Positions 1-11,996 of a DNA stretch of 64,000 bases are shown piece after piece. The notes beneath the pieces are model-generated. The model searched no databases. It had not been told where the DNA came from and worked only from the letters and a program-made list of their open reading frames with translations. The stretch lies in NCBI GenBank assembly GCA_021399435.1, contig JAJTUP010000004.1:2046001-2110000 (forward strand). The letters are read 5' to 3'. Origin of the DNA: Diaporthe sp. PMI_573 (lineage: Eukaryota > Ascomycota > Sordariomycetes > Diaporthales > Diaporthaceae). Each line of letters begins with the position of its first letter. Within the stretch, counting starts at the first letter, position 1. The translations under genes and the position numbers were made by a program.

Positions 1-252
1 CTCGATCATGCGCAGGGCTATGCGGTCCTTAACACTGCCGCCGGCGTTGACGAGCTCAACCTTTGCGTAAACATTTGCCTTGATCCCCAGGGACTGGGGG
101 ATCTTGTTCAACCGCACCAGCGGGGTGTGACCGATCAGCTTGGTTGCGTCCGCGACTCCGATCTCCTCGCTGCCCTTGCCTAGAGCCTTCAGCAACGGCT
201 CAGCAAAGCTGGAAAGACCACCATTCGTGGTGGTTCCGTTGGTGGTTGCCAT
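1..252 (-). CDS. CYS4: Cystathionine beta-synthase, N-terminal part (runs off the left edge)
   Basis: The first 84 codons of a PLP-dependent enzyme read from the ATG at 252 to the window edge. After a short polar N-terminus rich in Thr and Gly comes [13 protein letters not shown], then [17 protein letters not shown], the fold-type II signature in which the Lys of GGSVKDR forms the Schiff base with PLP. The [16 protein letters not shown] wording fits cystathionine beta-synthase (serine plus homocysteine to cystathionine, the first step of transsulfuration) better than cysteine synthase, which usually reads NPGGSVKDR. There is no mitochondrial presequence, so a cytosolic enzyme is expected. The catalytic core, and any CBS domains, lie outside the window. 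Cysteine synthase is the less likely alternative. Confidence 0.88.
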   Translation of the reverse strand, partial: MATTNGTTTNGGLSSFAEPLLKALGKGSEEIGVADATKLIGHTPLVRLNKIPQSLGIKANVYAKVELVNAGGSVKDRIALRMIE

Positions 253-1304
253 GATGCGGACGGGCAGTCAGACGTGAGGAACTGGTGGGGGCTGAGGCGA
301 GTCGGTGTTGAGTGTCTGGTGCGAGGGTGATTTGCTTGCAAAGCAGATGAGAGGGGGAGGTGTGAGGAAAGAAAAGCGACTTGGGGAACCGTGGGTCGAG
401 CTGCTAGTCAGTATAAATGGTCTGTTACATAACAGAAGCAGGGCAGTAAGCCGCAATGGTGAAATCTCAGCAGCAAAGAGCAAAGATGGGACGTTGGCGT
501 GGGAAGACATGGCTTGAGTTTGCCCCGCGGCGAGGCCGAGCGACGGCTAGCAGCGGGAAGCGGGACGACCAAATGATACTGGCCTCGCCTGGGCACTTGA
601 GACACATCCTCCTCGTGGTGCATCAAGGCTCTTTCAACTTTTCCTGTCGTGATTGCGTGACCGTGTTCAGGTCCGTCATACCACCTTTGCCTCGCTACCT
701 CGAAGAAGTCTCCTTCAGGTGGTGGTGGAATGCGGGACTGCCCCTCCAGGTTCCCGTCCAGTCCGCCCAAAAAGCCGCAGGCGAGAGTCCGCATTGGGCC
801 AACTGATCAACACGCCACCCCTTTGCCCCTGTCTGATTCGACAGCTGGGGTCCATCTTGCATGTGAAAGATGGCCTATAAACACCATGCCGTCTAGTTGG
901 AACATGGTCAAGACTTCATTCCCAACTTTTTTCCACTCAAGCAACACCATATGTCAGGCGACCAATCGCTGGGCAATGCTCAGTAATAAATCTCCTCCCT
1001 GCAGACTTGTTGCCATCTTGGGTTTATTGCGCAACGTTGAATTAATAAATTGGGAAACCTGGACGGCGAATTGAGGTCCGATATTCATACAATTTCGACA
1101 CATCGCCAGCTCGTCCTCAAATCTGAGAGACATGGCCGACAGCGCCTGCATTCCATCCCTTACCTGCTGCGACGTTATTGCCAGTTCACCTGTCCGGTCT
1201 GAAGAAATCCCTGATGGCTGGTTCCCGCGAAGTGACCAGCCAACCCTAAATCAGTTCCGACCCAGAAATAAGACTCTTCCCGCGATGATCTATTACACGA
1301 ATGA
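253..1304. other. Intergenic, about 1.05 kb
   Basis: This stretch is the promoter side of the cystathionine beta-synthase gene and the 3' side of the membrane-protein gene. Both strands contain only short overlapping frames of biased composition. I see no conserved protein, tRNA or repeat in it. A CT-rich tract on the minus strand just upstream of 252 is compatible with a fungal core promoter. Confidence 0.5.
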
Positions 1305-3815
1305 CTAAATCGACGCTGGGTCTGAGCCATCCCGTGAGCCCGCCTGAGACCCTGACCCGTCGAGCAGGTCATCCAAAGAGGCTACATCGGCATCCTGGTC
1401 CCGACTGGGTGCACTACCCGTGCCGGTCGTGTTGCTGCTGTTCGTCTTCTCCTGGCTTCGGGTACCACTATCCCTGCTGTCAGTCAGCAGAGGATATGCC
1501 GACGCCAGGGCCGTAAGAGCCTCGTCCTGCTCTGTCCTAGGGATGTTGTCCGTGTAACCGGACCAGGTGCCAGAATCAATACCCTGGAACCCGATGCGCT
1601 GGAGCTGAAGGGTCTCCGATGCTGACCACTCGAGGAAAGTGTACTCTCGGTACTTTTGACGACGGTAGAGGCATTCGAAGATGGGCTCTAAGATGTAAGA
1701 AGTGACTATGATCAGGACTCCAGTAACCAAGGTGAAGTAAAGGCCGAAGAGGCTGAAGGAGACATGCTTGGTACTTCGGATTTTCTATAACGAGTTGAAC
1801 ATTTCATGTCAGCTGGAGACCACTGACACGCACAGTAGGGACATCTCACCTGGTTGTTGCACATCTCCCGCACGTGCGAATCGAATGGCAAGACGCTGTA
1901 AGGGGCGAGTGCTTCATCCGTGGGCCCGTGGGCCATATTCACGACCGCTGCCTGAATAGATGCCAGGTACGTGGCCCACCAGTAACGGACGTCAAGCTGC
2001 CACTGGTCACTCGGGAGCGGCCCAATGATGCCGTCGCCGAGATATTTGATAGAAGCCAGAGCGTCCGGCCCAAGATTTAAGATAACGCTCTCGATGGTTC
2101 CTTGCGCATCTGTCAATACCTCGGCGAGCCATGCGTAGCGGGAGCCAATAGCGCTGGTTGGATAGGTCCCGTTCTGCATGTCCGCTTCTGCGATGCCGAA
2201 AAGATGGGCTGATTCAGCTTGTGCATCACCCCAGCTGACCAAAGGCCCGCAGCTGTTACTCGACAGTGAGGGATTGCAGAATTGGAACTGTCGAACACAG
2301 CCCATAGGTGAAGCTGCCTCTTCTGATCGATATAACACAACTTCCTTATCCGGGTAAAGCATATAGCTTATGTCATCTCGTACAGTCGCACGGTACCAAG
2401 GGTCGCTCGTTGCGTCCCAGAATGTTATTCCGTTTGAGGTCAGAAATACCAGGACGGTATCTCCGTCGGGGTTGAATAGGCCGGGGATTGGGACGAAATC
2501 GTCAAATTCCTTCCAGCTCTCGTGGTTGAACACTAAATTGGACATCTCACTGATATGAGTTGAACGTCGTCAGATTCCGGAGGGGGATTACGTGGGGACA
2601 ATAGAGAGTGATGAGGAGTACTCACTTCAAGACAAAACTACTCCCTGAGCCACGGAACACGTTTCCAATCTGGTTGTTATACTGTGAGTCGAGGCTCCGC
2701 ACCATATAGGTGTAATTAGCGTGTGTTGGGGTTCCATAGTTGTAAGCAGTGAAATTGTCGTACTGCCCCTCCACAGGCTTTGTATAGCCTTGGGTTTCTA
2801 AAGGCGCACAGTGAAGGACGGCTCTGAAGAGAATGTTATTATCCGGAGGAGCGTTCACGCCTAAATCATTATTCAGGTCAATGTAACCAGTGTCCAGGCG
2901 TATGTTGGAAGTGTTGGTCCGACAAATACTATTGTTACTGAAAGGACAGGCGGCTTGGGTGTCCACTGTGCTGTAAAGGTGGTCTTTAGCAAAGCGTGTG
3001 CAGTCGAATGTACCAGAGGCATCAGAAGAGTAGCATTGCTGTGCATAATTCGCAGCCGAACGAACCAACTGTGAGGTATAGGGTTGGATGATGATGGGTG
3101 AGTTTGGATCAGTCGAATACCCCCTCACCGCAGCGCAGTTGGTACCATTGAGCAGTACTTCATTGCCAATGCCAGACGATATAGACGAGGAGAAACCACC
3201 TGCAACCGTAAATGCACAAATACAGAGGACAGCTGTCAAAAGCGTTGGCAGAACCCGAATGAAGCCGCGCTTCGCAACGTTCTGCCATGTCCAAATGAGT
3301 TGTGAAAGGGTCCATGCGGCAGATACGGCGGCTGTGACTCGGGCAGATTAGTCGTGTATGTCCCTAAGCGACCTCCGAGGGAGCGGGAAAGCCGGGAAGG
3401 CGAAGGAACATACAAGTTGAATTGCGCAGAATTGCCTGCTGTTGGTGGTAAAGTGCGTCACGCGGTTTGGGGGACGAGTAGCATCGGTAGAAAAGTCTGT
3501 CATTGTTCCAATGTCAACATCCTGATACTTGTGCTGTGGGGGAAAGTGCAGCGGCCCAAGTTCTGACAATGGCCCAAGTTCTCTGGTGGCCTAGTTCAAG
3601 AAGTAGACAACTAACATGCAAGCAATGCGCCAAAAGCGCTCGGTTACTATCCCAACGAAGACGGCAGTGAATGCAATGAGTAGGTTTCCATCCCTCCGGT
3701 CAAGGGTGAGTGTAGCTCCCATCACCTGACCTCGGGACCAATTGATCCAGGTGCCCAAACGAACAGTGTAATCCACGGTGGAAGCTGCATCTGTCCATGC
3801 TGTCTGGTTCGTCAT
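1305..3815 (-). CDS. Fungal multi-pass membrane protein, uncharacterised family (five exons)
   Basis: Proposed exons are 3815-3616, 3496-3414, 3331-2626, 2549-1850 and 1784-1305, giving 722 residues in one frame. Donors are GTTAGT, GTATGT, GTGAGT and GTGAGA; every acceptor ends in AG. The start gives MTNQTAW; an in-frame ATG at 3890 would add 25 residues. The order is a short head, LDRRDGNLLIAFTAVFVGI and FWRIACILFYRCYSS, a DALYHQQQAILRNS motif, a hydrophobic helix (LLTAVLCICAFTVAG), a long Cys- and Asn-containing region that looks extracytoplasmic with several N-glycosylation sequons, then KIRSTKHVSFSLFGLYFTL and a second helix pair before a polar tail. From memory these motifs recur in large uncharacterised Pezizomycotina families; no biochemical function is known to me. 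Exon 1 and exon 2 boundaries are the least certain. Confidence 0.75.
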
Positions 3816-5476
3816 CGTGAGTAGCGATGCGCAAGGGGACGACGAAGAACATTTGCTTGGTTGGTTTTCTTTCCGGGCACGGCCGAACAACGATGATCAC
3901 AGTGAGAGCACATAACCTCAAAACCAAGGAACGGCCAGATGATTTGAATATGAGGGAATCAGTGGATGCAAATTCACTGTCCTGACAGCCTTGTGCAAAG
4001 TCTAGGCGTGTGCGGCGGCGCCGGTGTTCGCCCCCAAATCGCTAGGGAGTGCGGCTCATTCAGCTTCAGTCAAATTCTATAGCTGCATGCCGTTACATTG
4101 CAGAAAATAGCCTCGCCTGAAATTATTGGGCAGATACGGTTGCCTTGTTTCCCTGGCCAACACGGATATCTCGCCACCGGGCGAAGGTGCTGTACCAATA
4201 GTCCAGCCGTCGCCACCCCCAACTCGGTCCAGACACCGCACTCGGAGTCCTTTCGAAACAGGCACACCAGGCAGGGAGTAAATGGAGTCTGAAATGAGCC
4301 ACCAATCATAAGAATTCTCCCTGTGATAAGAGCTGAAAGGTTGTCTGACTCAATACGGGTGAGAGATTGTCTTGTGTAACTATTGTATCAAAGGCGGAAA
4401 GCAACCAGTAGGATGACCAAGCTGGCCAAGGCTGTGTGTACAGTGGTGATTGTTGCTCCCTCTTTTGCAAAATCTCAGTGCTGTTCACATGAAGACTTCC
4501 GCCGACGCTGAAATGGGGGCCGTTGATTCAGAAACAGTGATTCGTCTGTCAAGATATGCCAAATCTTAACGCCACCAGAATCTCTGACACTCATTTGCTA
4601 AAAATCTCGGCCAGCCACAGATGGTGACCACAAAGCTGGTTCGGTTCATCTCATTGCCAAAGACTTGCCAAAGACCCCTGAAACATGCAGAACTAACAAC
4701 TACCTAGATACTTCCTTGGTGAAGCATCCAGTTTCCAGGAGTTACTGAATAGGGGCAGGTTGGAGACGCTTGCCACTCCGATCGTCAAACAAGCACTCCT
4801 GGGCTCCGGACATTTGAGGTTGTAACTTTATTCCTCCTTGAGTAGAAATGCGGAAGGCTTCGCAATTCAGAATGATGCAACGACCTGCGCAATGCTTAAT
4901 ATAACCTGAGCCACAGTCAAGAACAAGATGATCGTTCCGAATCTAACCTCATAAGGCTTTGTATCAGCATGTAGCAAAGGTTATGCTTGAAAAAGTGACC
5001 CGAAAGAAATCACTGGGTTAAGCTCAAGAAGTCTTGCCGCTCACCCCTACCAGTCCACGATGCGTTGATGTACTCAATATAAGGCTGGCACGCCTGCTCT
5101 TTACCGATACCACCCGTATGAAATCCCAGGGCCTGCCGCAAAGCTGTCAGTACGACATCCATTTTGTGCCTGACGGCACCGTCAATTACCAGCTAGGTAG
5201 GAAGCTCGAGCATTGAATGCTGTCTCGCAATTCGCAGACTACAAGTGGCGGGAATGAGACAAAAACAGTCTTGCAGGCAGAACCACACTTGCAACCGCTG
5301 CAGCTGACCTGCATGCATTAGGCAGCTAACGCGCCATGGACTATAACATCCTGGGAGGGCAGGCCCGCATATGAGACTTTCTGACCCGCTTACTATGCAC
5401 TCAATTACTGTCTCAATGTGGTTGATCAGGCTGCCGAGCGTTGTTTAGACTTGATACGCGTAGGTATATACCAGCC
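3816..5476. other. Intergenic, about 1.66 kb, no gene recognised
   Basis: Only short frames of 60-110 codons occur here and none resembles a known family. The stretch separates the divergent membrane-protein gene and the broken kinase locus, so it should hold both promoters. No repeat or RNA gene was recognised. Confidence 0.45.
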
Positions 5477-8400
5477 ATGTCCAAACCCGCCGAGGACGAA
5501 ACATCAGATCGCAAGACGTCACATCGCCATAATTACCCCCATGTCGGCCAAAAGCAGACAGGACTTGGACTTGCCGCCTCAGAGGCTACACGGCATCGCG
5601 AACAGGACGCGGCAAGCACTGATCCAATCCCATGGGGCTGTCTGCGTCTTGTGGATAAGCCCGATGTTTCCTTAGCATACCCTCGCGAAGGCTTTCCAGC
5701 TTCCAAGCCTCAGGGGTACACTGTTGGCCGTGACTCTGAATGCGGTGGGTCTAGTCGCGTCCTTTCTTGAAGTGAGTCGGCGGGAGGTGCTGATCGATGA
5801 TTTCTCCAAGACTTGGTCATCGATGACCCACATGTATCAAATCGTCACTGCTTGATATATCGGGTGATACGCAACGGTGAAATCTGCGCATTTTTGCGAG
5901 ACTTGTCCTCCAATGGAACATTCGTCAGCGGAACTCTGGTCAGTTGCAACCAAGTGGTAGAGCTCAAGGACCGGGACGAGGTCAGGGTCGAAAGTACCCG
6001 GTTCACGTTCCAGTCTATTGGTCTCTTTCATCGCACTTTCGCTGAAGAGTACATTCTCCTGGATTTACTTGGAAAAGGACACATTGGAGAGGTGTTTGCG
6101 TGTCAGGAAAAGTCGACAGGAGAACGCTTTGCCGTGGAGAAGCATAGGTTCTCAGCAATCCCGACTTTTGCCCAACGTACGGATAAGAGTGTGACAGCAA
6201 AGTTGAACTTGATGGGTTTATGTCACAAAAACATCATGTTCATGAAAGAAGCATTTGAAGACGATACCTCAAGCTCCTACGTCACACAAATCGCAGACAA
6301 GGGTGAATTATTCGGTTTGATAGTGAGGAAGTCAAAGCTTTCCGAGGATGAGACTCGACATATATTCAGACAACTGTTTGATGCTGTCAAATACCTGGTC
6401 AGTGTATTCTAATCTCCCTGCATCCAAGTCCTCTGACACCTTGGCACACTTTGCAGCACGATCGCAATGTTGTACACCGCGATTTGAAACCAGAACATAT
6501 ATTGCTCCTCGACGAAGAACCCACCGTCGTTCTATGTTCGTTTGATCTGTCCATCACCATCACAACCGAAAGCTTTGACACTACTCTCTGTGGAACCCCC
6601 AGCTATGTTGCTCCTGAGATTCTAGCAGAGACCCAACGGCGCAAGTACGGCAGAGAGGTAGATATCTGGTCTCTCGGTGTCGTTCTGTACATATGTCTCT
6701 GTGGATTTCCTCCCTTCTCAGACGAGCTCTACTCGAAAGATTTTCCCTACACATTGAGCCAATAGATCAAATCAGGAAGATTTGACTATCCGTCACCGTA
6801 CTGGGATAGTGTTGGTGATCCCGCGTGTAAGAGACAGGAGACGCTTCAAAGGACGGTCTCCGAATGTGTGCTAACCGTTACAAAGTGGACTTGATCGATA
6901 GCATGCTCGTTGTAGACCCGGAGAGAAGATTCACCATCGATCAGTGTCTTGCTCATCCCTGGCTTACACAATTAGCCCGTGGTCAGGAGCCGTTCGCAAA
7001 GGAAGGCCCAGTTTTACATCGTATACCAACGTTACTCGGCTCCGGCAAAATGGCACTTTTCCCGACAGACGTTGCCTTGTCTGAGGAGTCAGAGCGCCCA
7101 AAACCAGGACACTCGGTACCGAACACAAAGTTCGCGATGTTTGAGGCCAAGGGGAATAGTAAACACCAGTCAGCTAATCGCGCCCACACCAAATCTCGTG
7201 GGTCACAAGAGGCTAATTTATGTAGAAGCCCTAAAGCCAAGAACGTCGAAGACATCCGCAACGTCGAAGACGTTGGCAACGTCCTGAGAAATTTGACCTT
7301 GGGTAAGGGATCTTCTGAGAACCAGTTACTGAAGGTCACGATTTCCAAGGCTTTGAAAAAGGCCAACACAGCCTTTCAACTCAAGAGTGCGCAAGATCTC
7401 CAAGGCGCGCGGGCGGCCTATCTGGAAGCACATAACCTCCTAGATCAGGTCAAAAAAATCCTGACGGCAAATCACAAGGATACGCAGCAGTTAGAGGTCA
7501 TTGTGAGGCTAGCGGTATCACCGTTTACTTAGTGTACAAGCGACTGATACAATTTCGTGGTTTTAGGGTTATTGTTACCATCTTCGTGGACTTGCGTTAA
7601 CTAATATGCTGCGGATGAAGGAGAAAAGCGGCAAGACACGCCCTCAGGAACAGTTATCCGCCGCAATGATGCCACAGCGTAGCCGAAATTTGTCCGCCGT
7701 CGATTCGGTCGATGTGGACGAACACGTTGGACCTGCGCCTGAGGAGGCGTCGCCAACGCGTGATCTCACCTATCCTGCGATGTGTCTGGGACACGACTCA
7801 TTCGCTGAGCTGGTTAATAAAGCCATTAACAATCCGAAATCCCCAGGGATACCCTCCACTCAATTACCCGAGGATCTACAGATCGACACCGAATTCAATG
7901 ATAGGGGCCAGGAGTTGAGTACATGGACATGCACGCCATCGGCCAACGTCCCTTCGGATGAAATTCCCCTTCTTGTAGACGGCCATCCCGTGGTTTTACC
8001 CGTTGAGTATAAGTACCCTCTCACCGGGATGTTCTCTCCGCCTCCAGATCCGCATCCTCACTTCATATCACCATCAACTCCGCTGTCGGACGAGGACATC
8101 CACCATATATTCTGCACGTTTCCGGCTTGTGTTGGCTTCTACCTCTTGATCAATGGATTCCTTCAGGTAATAATGCCGAAAGGCTTCGACTATGAGGGAG
8201 GCGTACACGGCCTACCAAGTGAGTTCGGAGGGCTGAAGGTGTCCCTGATCCCAGATACAGTCCGCCCAACAGCTGGAGAGGCTTCTGCATCCAGCCCATC
8301 CACCACAACAACGTCGACAAGGACAGCCTTCGAGCGCATATTTGGCCAGAGCTCCTCACAGGGCGCTGTGGCTGGTTCCGCAGGGACTCCTGGTTCTGCG

Positions 8401-9547
8401 GGTAATTCTCCAGCTAATGCACTCAGGATTTCCGTGGGCTGTGCTGTCCGCGCCATAGTGCCCAGCAACAAATCAAAGCAGAGATTCGAAGGCAAGACCG
8501 GGGTCGCGATCAGTCCGCGAGATGACAGCTGAAAGAAGTATATCACCATCCCCACTCACCTCTTGACAGATGCAGTAATAGCGTCCAAGACGACGAGCTT
8601 AGACTCGGGCACTTGGAGAGATGATGTGAAGGTGTATGTTGTTAGTAACTGGGCAGTGGTAAGCCATCCATCAACTTCCCACACAAGTGGTCTGAATATT
8701 TGATAGCAAGTCAGCTGCATGTTTTCGGCGGACTGACCTGCGTCTTCAGCTGGGGGAGGTGACAGCCGTATTTGACGAGGAACCCAAGTCCTTCCCGATC
8801 GGATTTACACACGATGTTAGCCTTGTTGACATCAGCGGCATTTCCGATAATCCTCGAACGATCCCATATGCTACAGATCTCACGTGGCTCAGCCAGCAGG
8901 AATGGATGGACATCAAGTACAACTCGAGTAGTCTTGTGCTCTTAGACGACCGGTCCCGAGAAGCGAAGAGCATTGGAATAGTGGATAGTCGTTGCCAAGT
9001 TCGTGATTTCGTCGTCCTCTTTCGACCACTGCGTTCTTCGGGGCAGTTGTCGAGATGCCCCCGCTGTTCTCAATTTATTGAACGAGTCTCTGTTCTGCAT
9101 CGAGCTCGTGAGCTGACATCAAGCACATCTCAGATGGTAGGACAGGGCATCGTCCGGATCCAACAGCAGTCCCGCAAGCGCACCTCATTCCTGGGCTCGC
9201 TCTCCTCCGGCTCGAGTTCATCTCGTGCACAAGATCCCCGCGATGACCCTAGTACTTGGACGAGCCTCGTGGCGAGGTCGATACTCTATCGTGTGCATCC
9301 CGACTACCCAGTGAGAGGTGGCCAGAGTGGAGTCCCAGTGTGCGTCGTCAGTGAGAGTACGGACGGGACTGCGTCTCGTAGCACCAAGGTAGCAGGATTC
9401 GCCTCTTTCGTGCAGATGGTATCCGGTGTTCAGAAATATGATCTCGAGGGTGACAGGCTATATAAGCGGCTCCAGGAAGGACGAGTGGCGTTCTATGGAG
9501 CATTTCAGGTCCCTCAAGAGTTGCGAGATGGATATCAGATACTGTAG
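5477..9547 (+). pseudogene. Broken FHA / degenerate Chk2-like kinase / MIT-like / fungal C-terminal domain fusion
   Basis: Seven exons join in one frame: 5477-5744, 5811-6397, 6457-6826, 6886-7502, 7567-8658, 8750-8998 and 9134-9547 (1198 codons). That frame is interrupted by TAG at 6763-6765 (codon 388) and TGA at 8530-8532 (codon 936). Order: an FHA domain (about codons 50-140, with SNRH and LSSNGTFVSG); a kinase region (about 148-440) whose HRDLKPE, LCGTPSYVAPE and DIWSLG motifs resemble Chk2/Rad53 (PRD-4 in Neurospora); an MIT-like helix bundle (about 556-615); then a long region with LPSEFGGLKVSLIPDT and SSLVLLDD that I recall as a conserved fungal domain of unknown role. Catalytic residues are lost: Glu199 replaces the beta-3 Lys, His299 replaces the HRDLKPEN Asn, and Ser-Phe-Asp (313-315) replaces DFG. 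All introns keep good splice signals, so decay looks recent. It could be two adjacent genes, or a gene rescued by RNA editing. Confidence 0.8.
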
Positions 9548-10409
9548 ATCCCAGAGTTTCGCTGGACGCTACAAGTGGTGTGACAAACAGACCATATGTC
9601 ACCCGAACACAGGACTCGTAAGAGGGAAGCTAAGTATAGACAGATAGGGGAAGGATATCAAAACAGGTTCTATCCCACCTGAGGAAACCTTCGTCGATGG
9701 GTTGCTAGAAACTTTTCCTGGTCAAAGCCACAGTCTAGAGTAGGAAGGCCAAGAGTGCCCGAAGGGGAGAACCGTGATTGACCTGGCATCCAGAGAGAGC
9801 ATTTCCCACTGTACAGCCGTTGTACTCAGCGACTCATCACAAGGTAGACCTGCAGGGCATTTACCCAGCAGTAGGCAAGTCCAAGATTTAGTGCCTGATT
9901 GCACCATGTGGAAGCACGAGGACGCCTGGCAGGTGCACAGCTCTCAGTGACTCGATGGGCGTGTCCGATGTCGAAATCCCCGCTCAGCCAGGGTGTCACG
10001 AATCATTTCCCATGACGTTTGTGTTCGGCGCGCACCACTGGCCAGCAAATCCTCCCAAGTTAGCGGCTGGAAAACGGTGACAAGCAGCCCCTCCATGGCT
10101 GGCTAGCCGAGACACACGAGAGCCCAAGTATCAACAGGCGAGCGCAAGCACGAGGCTCGATGGAACCGCAGGACCAGAGATTTGACGTTCAAATGCTTTC
10201 ATTTGTTTTGATGCTAATCCGCATCCACCAGACAGCCATCTGGACCAATCGAATCGACGCCGTTGACTGCCATCACTGGACCAATCCCTTCATTCATCAT
10301 CTACCATGAGGGTATGGTATCGGGGTGTGTGTCCAGTTCCGTGGTGTTTTTTCCCGCAGACCATAAAGCAAGACCGTTCCCATGCATTTCACCAAGAAAA
10401 CGACACCAT
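9548..10409. other. Intergenic, about 860 bp between convergent transcripts
   Basis: This is the shared 3' flank of the broken kinase locus and RPL32. No coding sequence, RNA gene or repeat was recognised. Confidence 0.5.
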
Positions 10410-11193
10410 TTACACCTCCGTCGTGACCTTCGCCTTGGGGTTGGTGACCTTGACGCTCAGTTGCTTTGCGCGGGCAATGATCTCGACTCGCTTTCGGGAA
10501 GAAACGTTGTGGGCGATCCTATCGCACAGGTCAGTCTTCATCATCCTTCATATCCTCGTCTCTCCCGGGCCGGCACGGATCGGGGCTATTGGGCGTACTC
10601 AGCGGCGTAGGTCTTGTTGTGCATCAGGAGGAGCTCGACGTCCTTGACGTTGTTGACGATGAAAGCCTTGTGGCCGGAGGGCATCATGTGACGGGTCTTC
10701 TTGTTGGAGCCGAATCCGATCTGTGGTCGTAGAAAGAATCATGAGATCAGCCCCTCGTCCTTATCCATTTCCCAATGGCACCATTCTCTGCTCGCCAGGT
10801 CCGCCAGGTCCCACGCGGATCGGTTGGTTGTCGAGAAACGTACCATGGGCATCTTTGTGTTGCCCCTGAACCGTCTACGGACACGGTTGTCGATACCCTT
10901 GGGCTTGCGCCATGATCGGTCGACACACTTGAAACGGTCGCTCTGGTGACGGTTGAAGAGCTTCGTGCCTGCAAACGAGATTCCGTCAACATTTTGGCCC
11001 CACTACCCCAGCGTATGAAAAAAGTCTCTGGTTGGCGCGAGGGAAAGCAGCGAGGTGTTGTCTGGGCGGTGATGCAAAATCAATCGTTGTCGTCGCTTTC
11101 GTTCAAAAGTCGTGGCAAGGGTAGGGATCAATCGAGGATTCGGTGGGACGTACGCTTCTTCACGATAGGGACGTGCTTCTTTGCGGCAACCAT
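10410..11193 (-). CDS. RPL32: Large-subunit ribosomal protein eL32 (RPL32), four exons
   Basis: Exons 11193-11154, 10968-10844, 10720-10599 and 10518-10410 give 131 residues, the usual length of eL32. The protein opens [14 protein letters not shown], continues [49 protein letters not shown] and [17 protein letters not shown], and ends [19 protein letters not shown] followed by [12 protein letters not shown]; all are hallmark eL32 segments. Frames stay in register across all three introns (donors GTACGT, GTACGT and GTACGC). The gene product is a cytosolic 60S subunit component. An intron placed just after codon 13, as here, is common in fungal ribosomal-protein genes. The upstream region beyond 11193 presumably carries the strong promoter. 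Confidence 0.97.
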
Positions 11194-11845
11194 CTTGTTT
11201 GAGGTCAGTATTACAAAATCAGATTGATGATGAAAGGAGGAGCGGACCTTGACAGAGTTTGGCGTGAGTTCTCCGACGGTTGCTGGGTGGGTGATAGGGT
11301 GGGTTTGGTTGAGAGGACGTCGTCGAGTAGACCGCAGCCAAAGAATTTCTGACTTGCGCCAGGGCTGCAGCGCGGTCGCCTGCCAAACCGGATGTGCGGC
11401 GGGTGACAAGATTTTCCGGCCGCGGCCCCCCAGCCAATAAGATGCTGTGATAAACTACAACCCATAACAATGCTTGGCCGATAACAATGCTAGCGAGGTA
11501 CAATCAACCCCGTCCCGCCACTGTGTTCCGGACCACTGGTCAACGGGCACAACCTCTTTTGACCATTGATTTTCGCCTCGGTGATAACCCGCCACAGCAC
11601 ACACAGCCGAAAGTCCAAGACCGGGGGCTACGCACCCAGTGAAGCCGTTAAAAGGAGGGGCAAACCATCTATCTGATCACCAGGCTTCTGCAATGAGTCT
11701 ACGGCTAGCTTGAGGGCAGCAAACAAGGATGCACGGGTTTCCCTCCACTTTGCGGGACCAGCCCTCAGTGCTTGCCCTTCCGTAACATCACAGTGGTAGT
11801 AGCCGGTGTCAGCGTGTTTAAGTGATACAGCATACGGTTCCTGTA
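11194..11845. other. Intergenic, about 650 bp, RPL32 promoter side
   Basis: No gene was recognised. The stretch leads from the RPL32 start to the 15-bp tandem repeat and should contain the RPL32 promoter. Confidence 0.45.
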
Positions 11846-11996
11846 GGATAACCGCCTACTAGGATGATCTCCAGCGTAGTGCCCCACAGTGCGCTCGTCT
11901 CCAGTGGGATAACCTCTACTAAGATAACCTCCCATGGAATGATTCCCTATGGTGAATGTCACAGTGGAATGATCTCCTGTGAAATAAACCCCATTG
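11846..11996 (+). repeat. Degenerate 15-bp tandem repeat, about ten units (copy C)
   Basis: Units such as GGATAACCGCCTACT, GGATGATCTCCAGCG, GGATAACCTCTACTA, AGATAACCTCCCATG, GAATGATTCCCTATG and GAATGATCTCCTGTG follow one another at 15-bp spacing, with one single-base slip after the first unit. Read on the other strand the unit approaches CATAGGAGGTTATCC, the same core as the repeats near 30.16 kb and 51.48 kb. Because 15 is a multiple of three, an open frame runs through it; I treat that frame as a by-product of the repeat. Confidence 0.75.

Noticed and set aside
6827..6885. Apparent insertion in the kinase after DSVGDPA
   Set aside because: It is a normal intron: GTAAGA donor, CTAAC branch and AAAG acceptor restore DPALDLIDSML.
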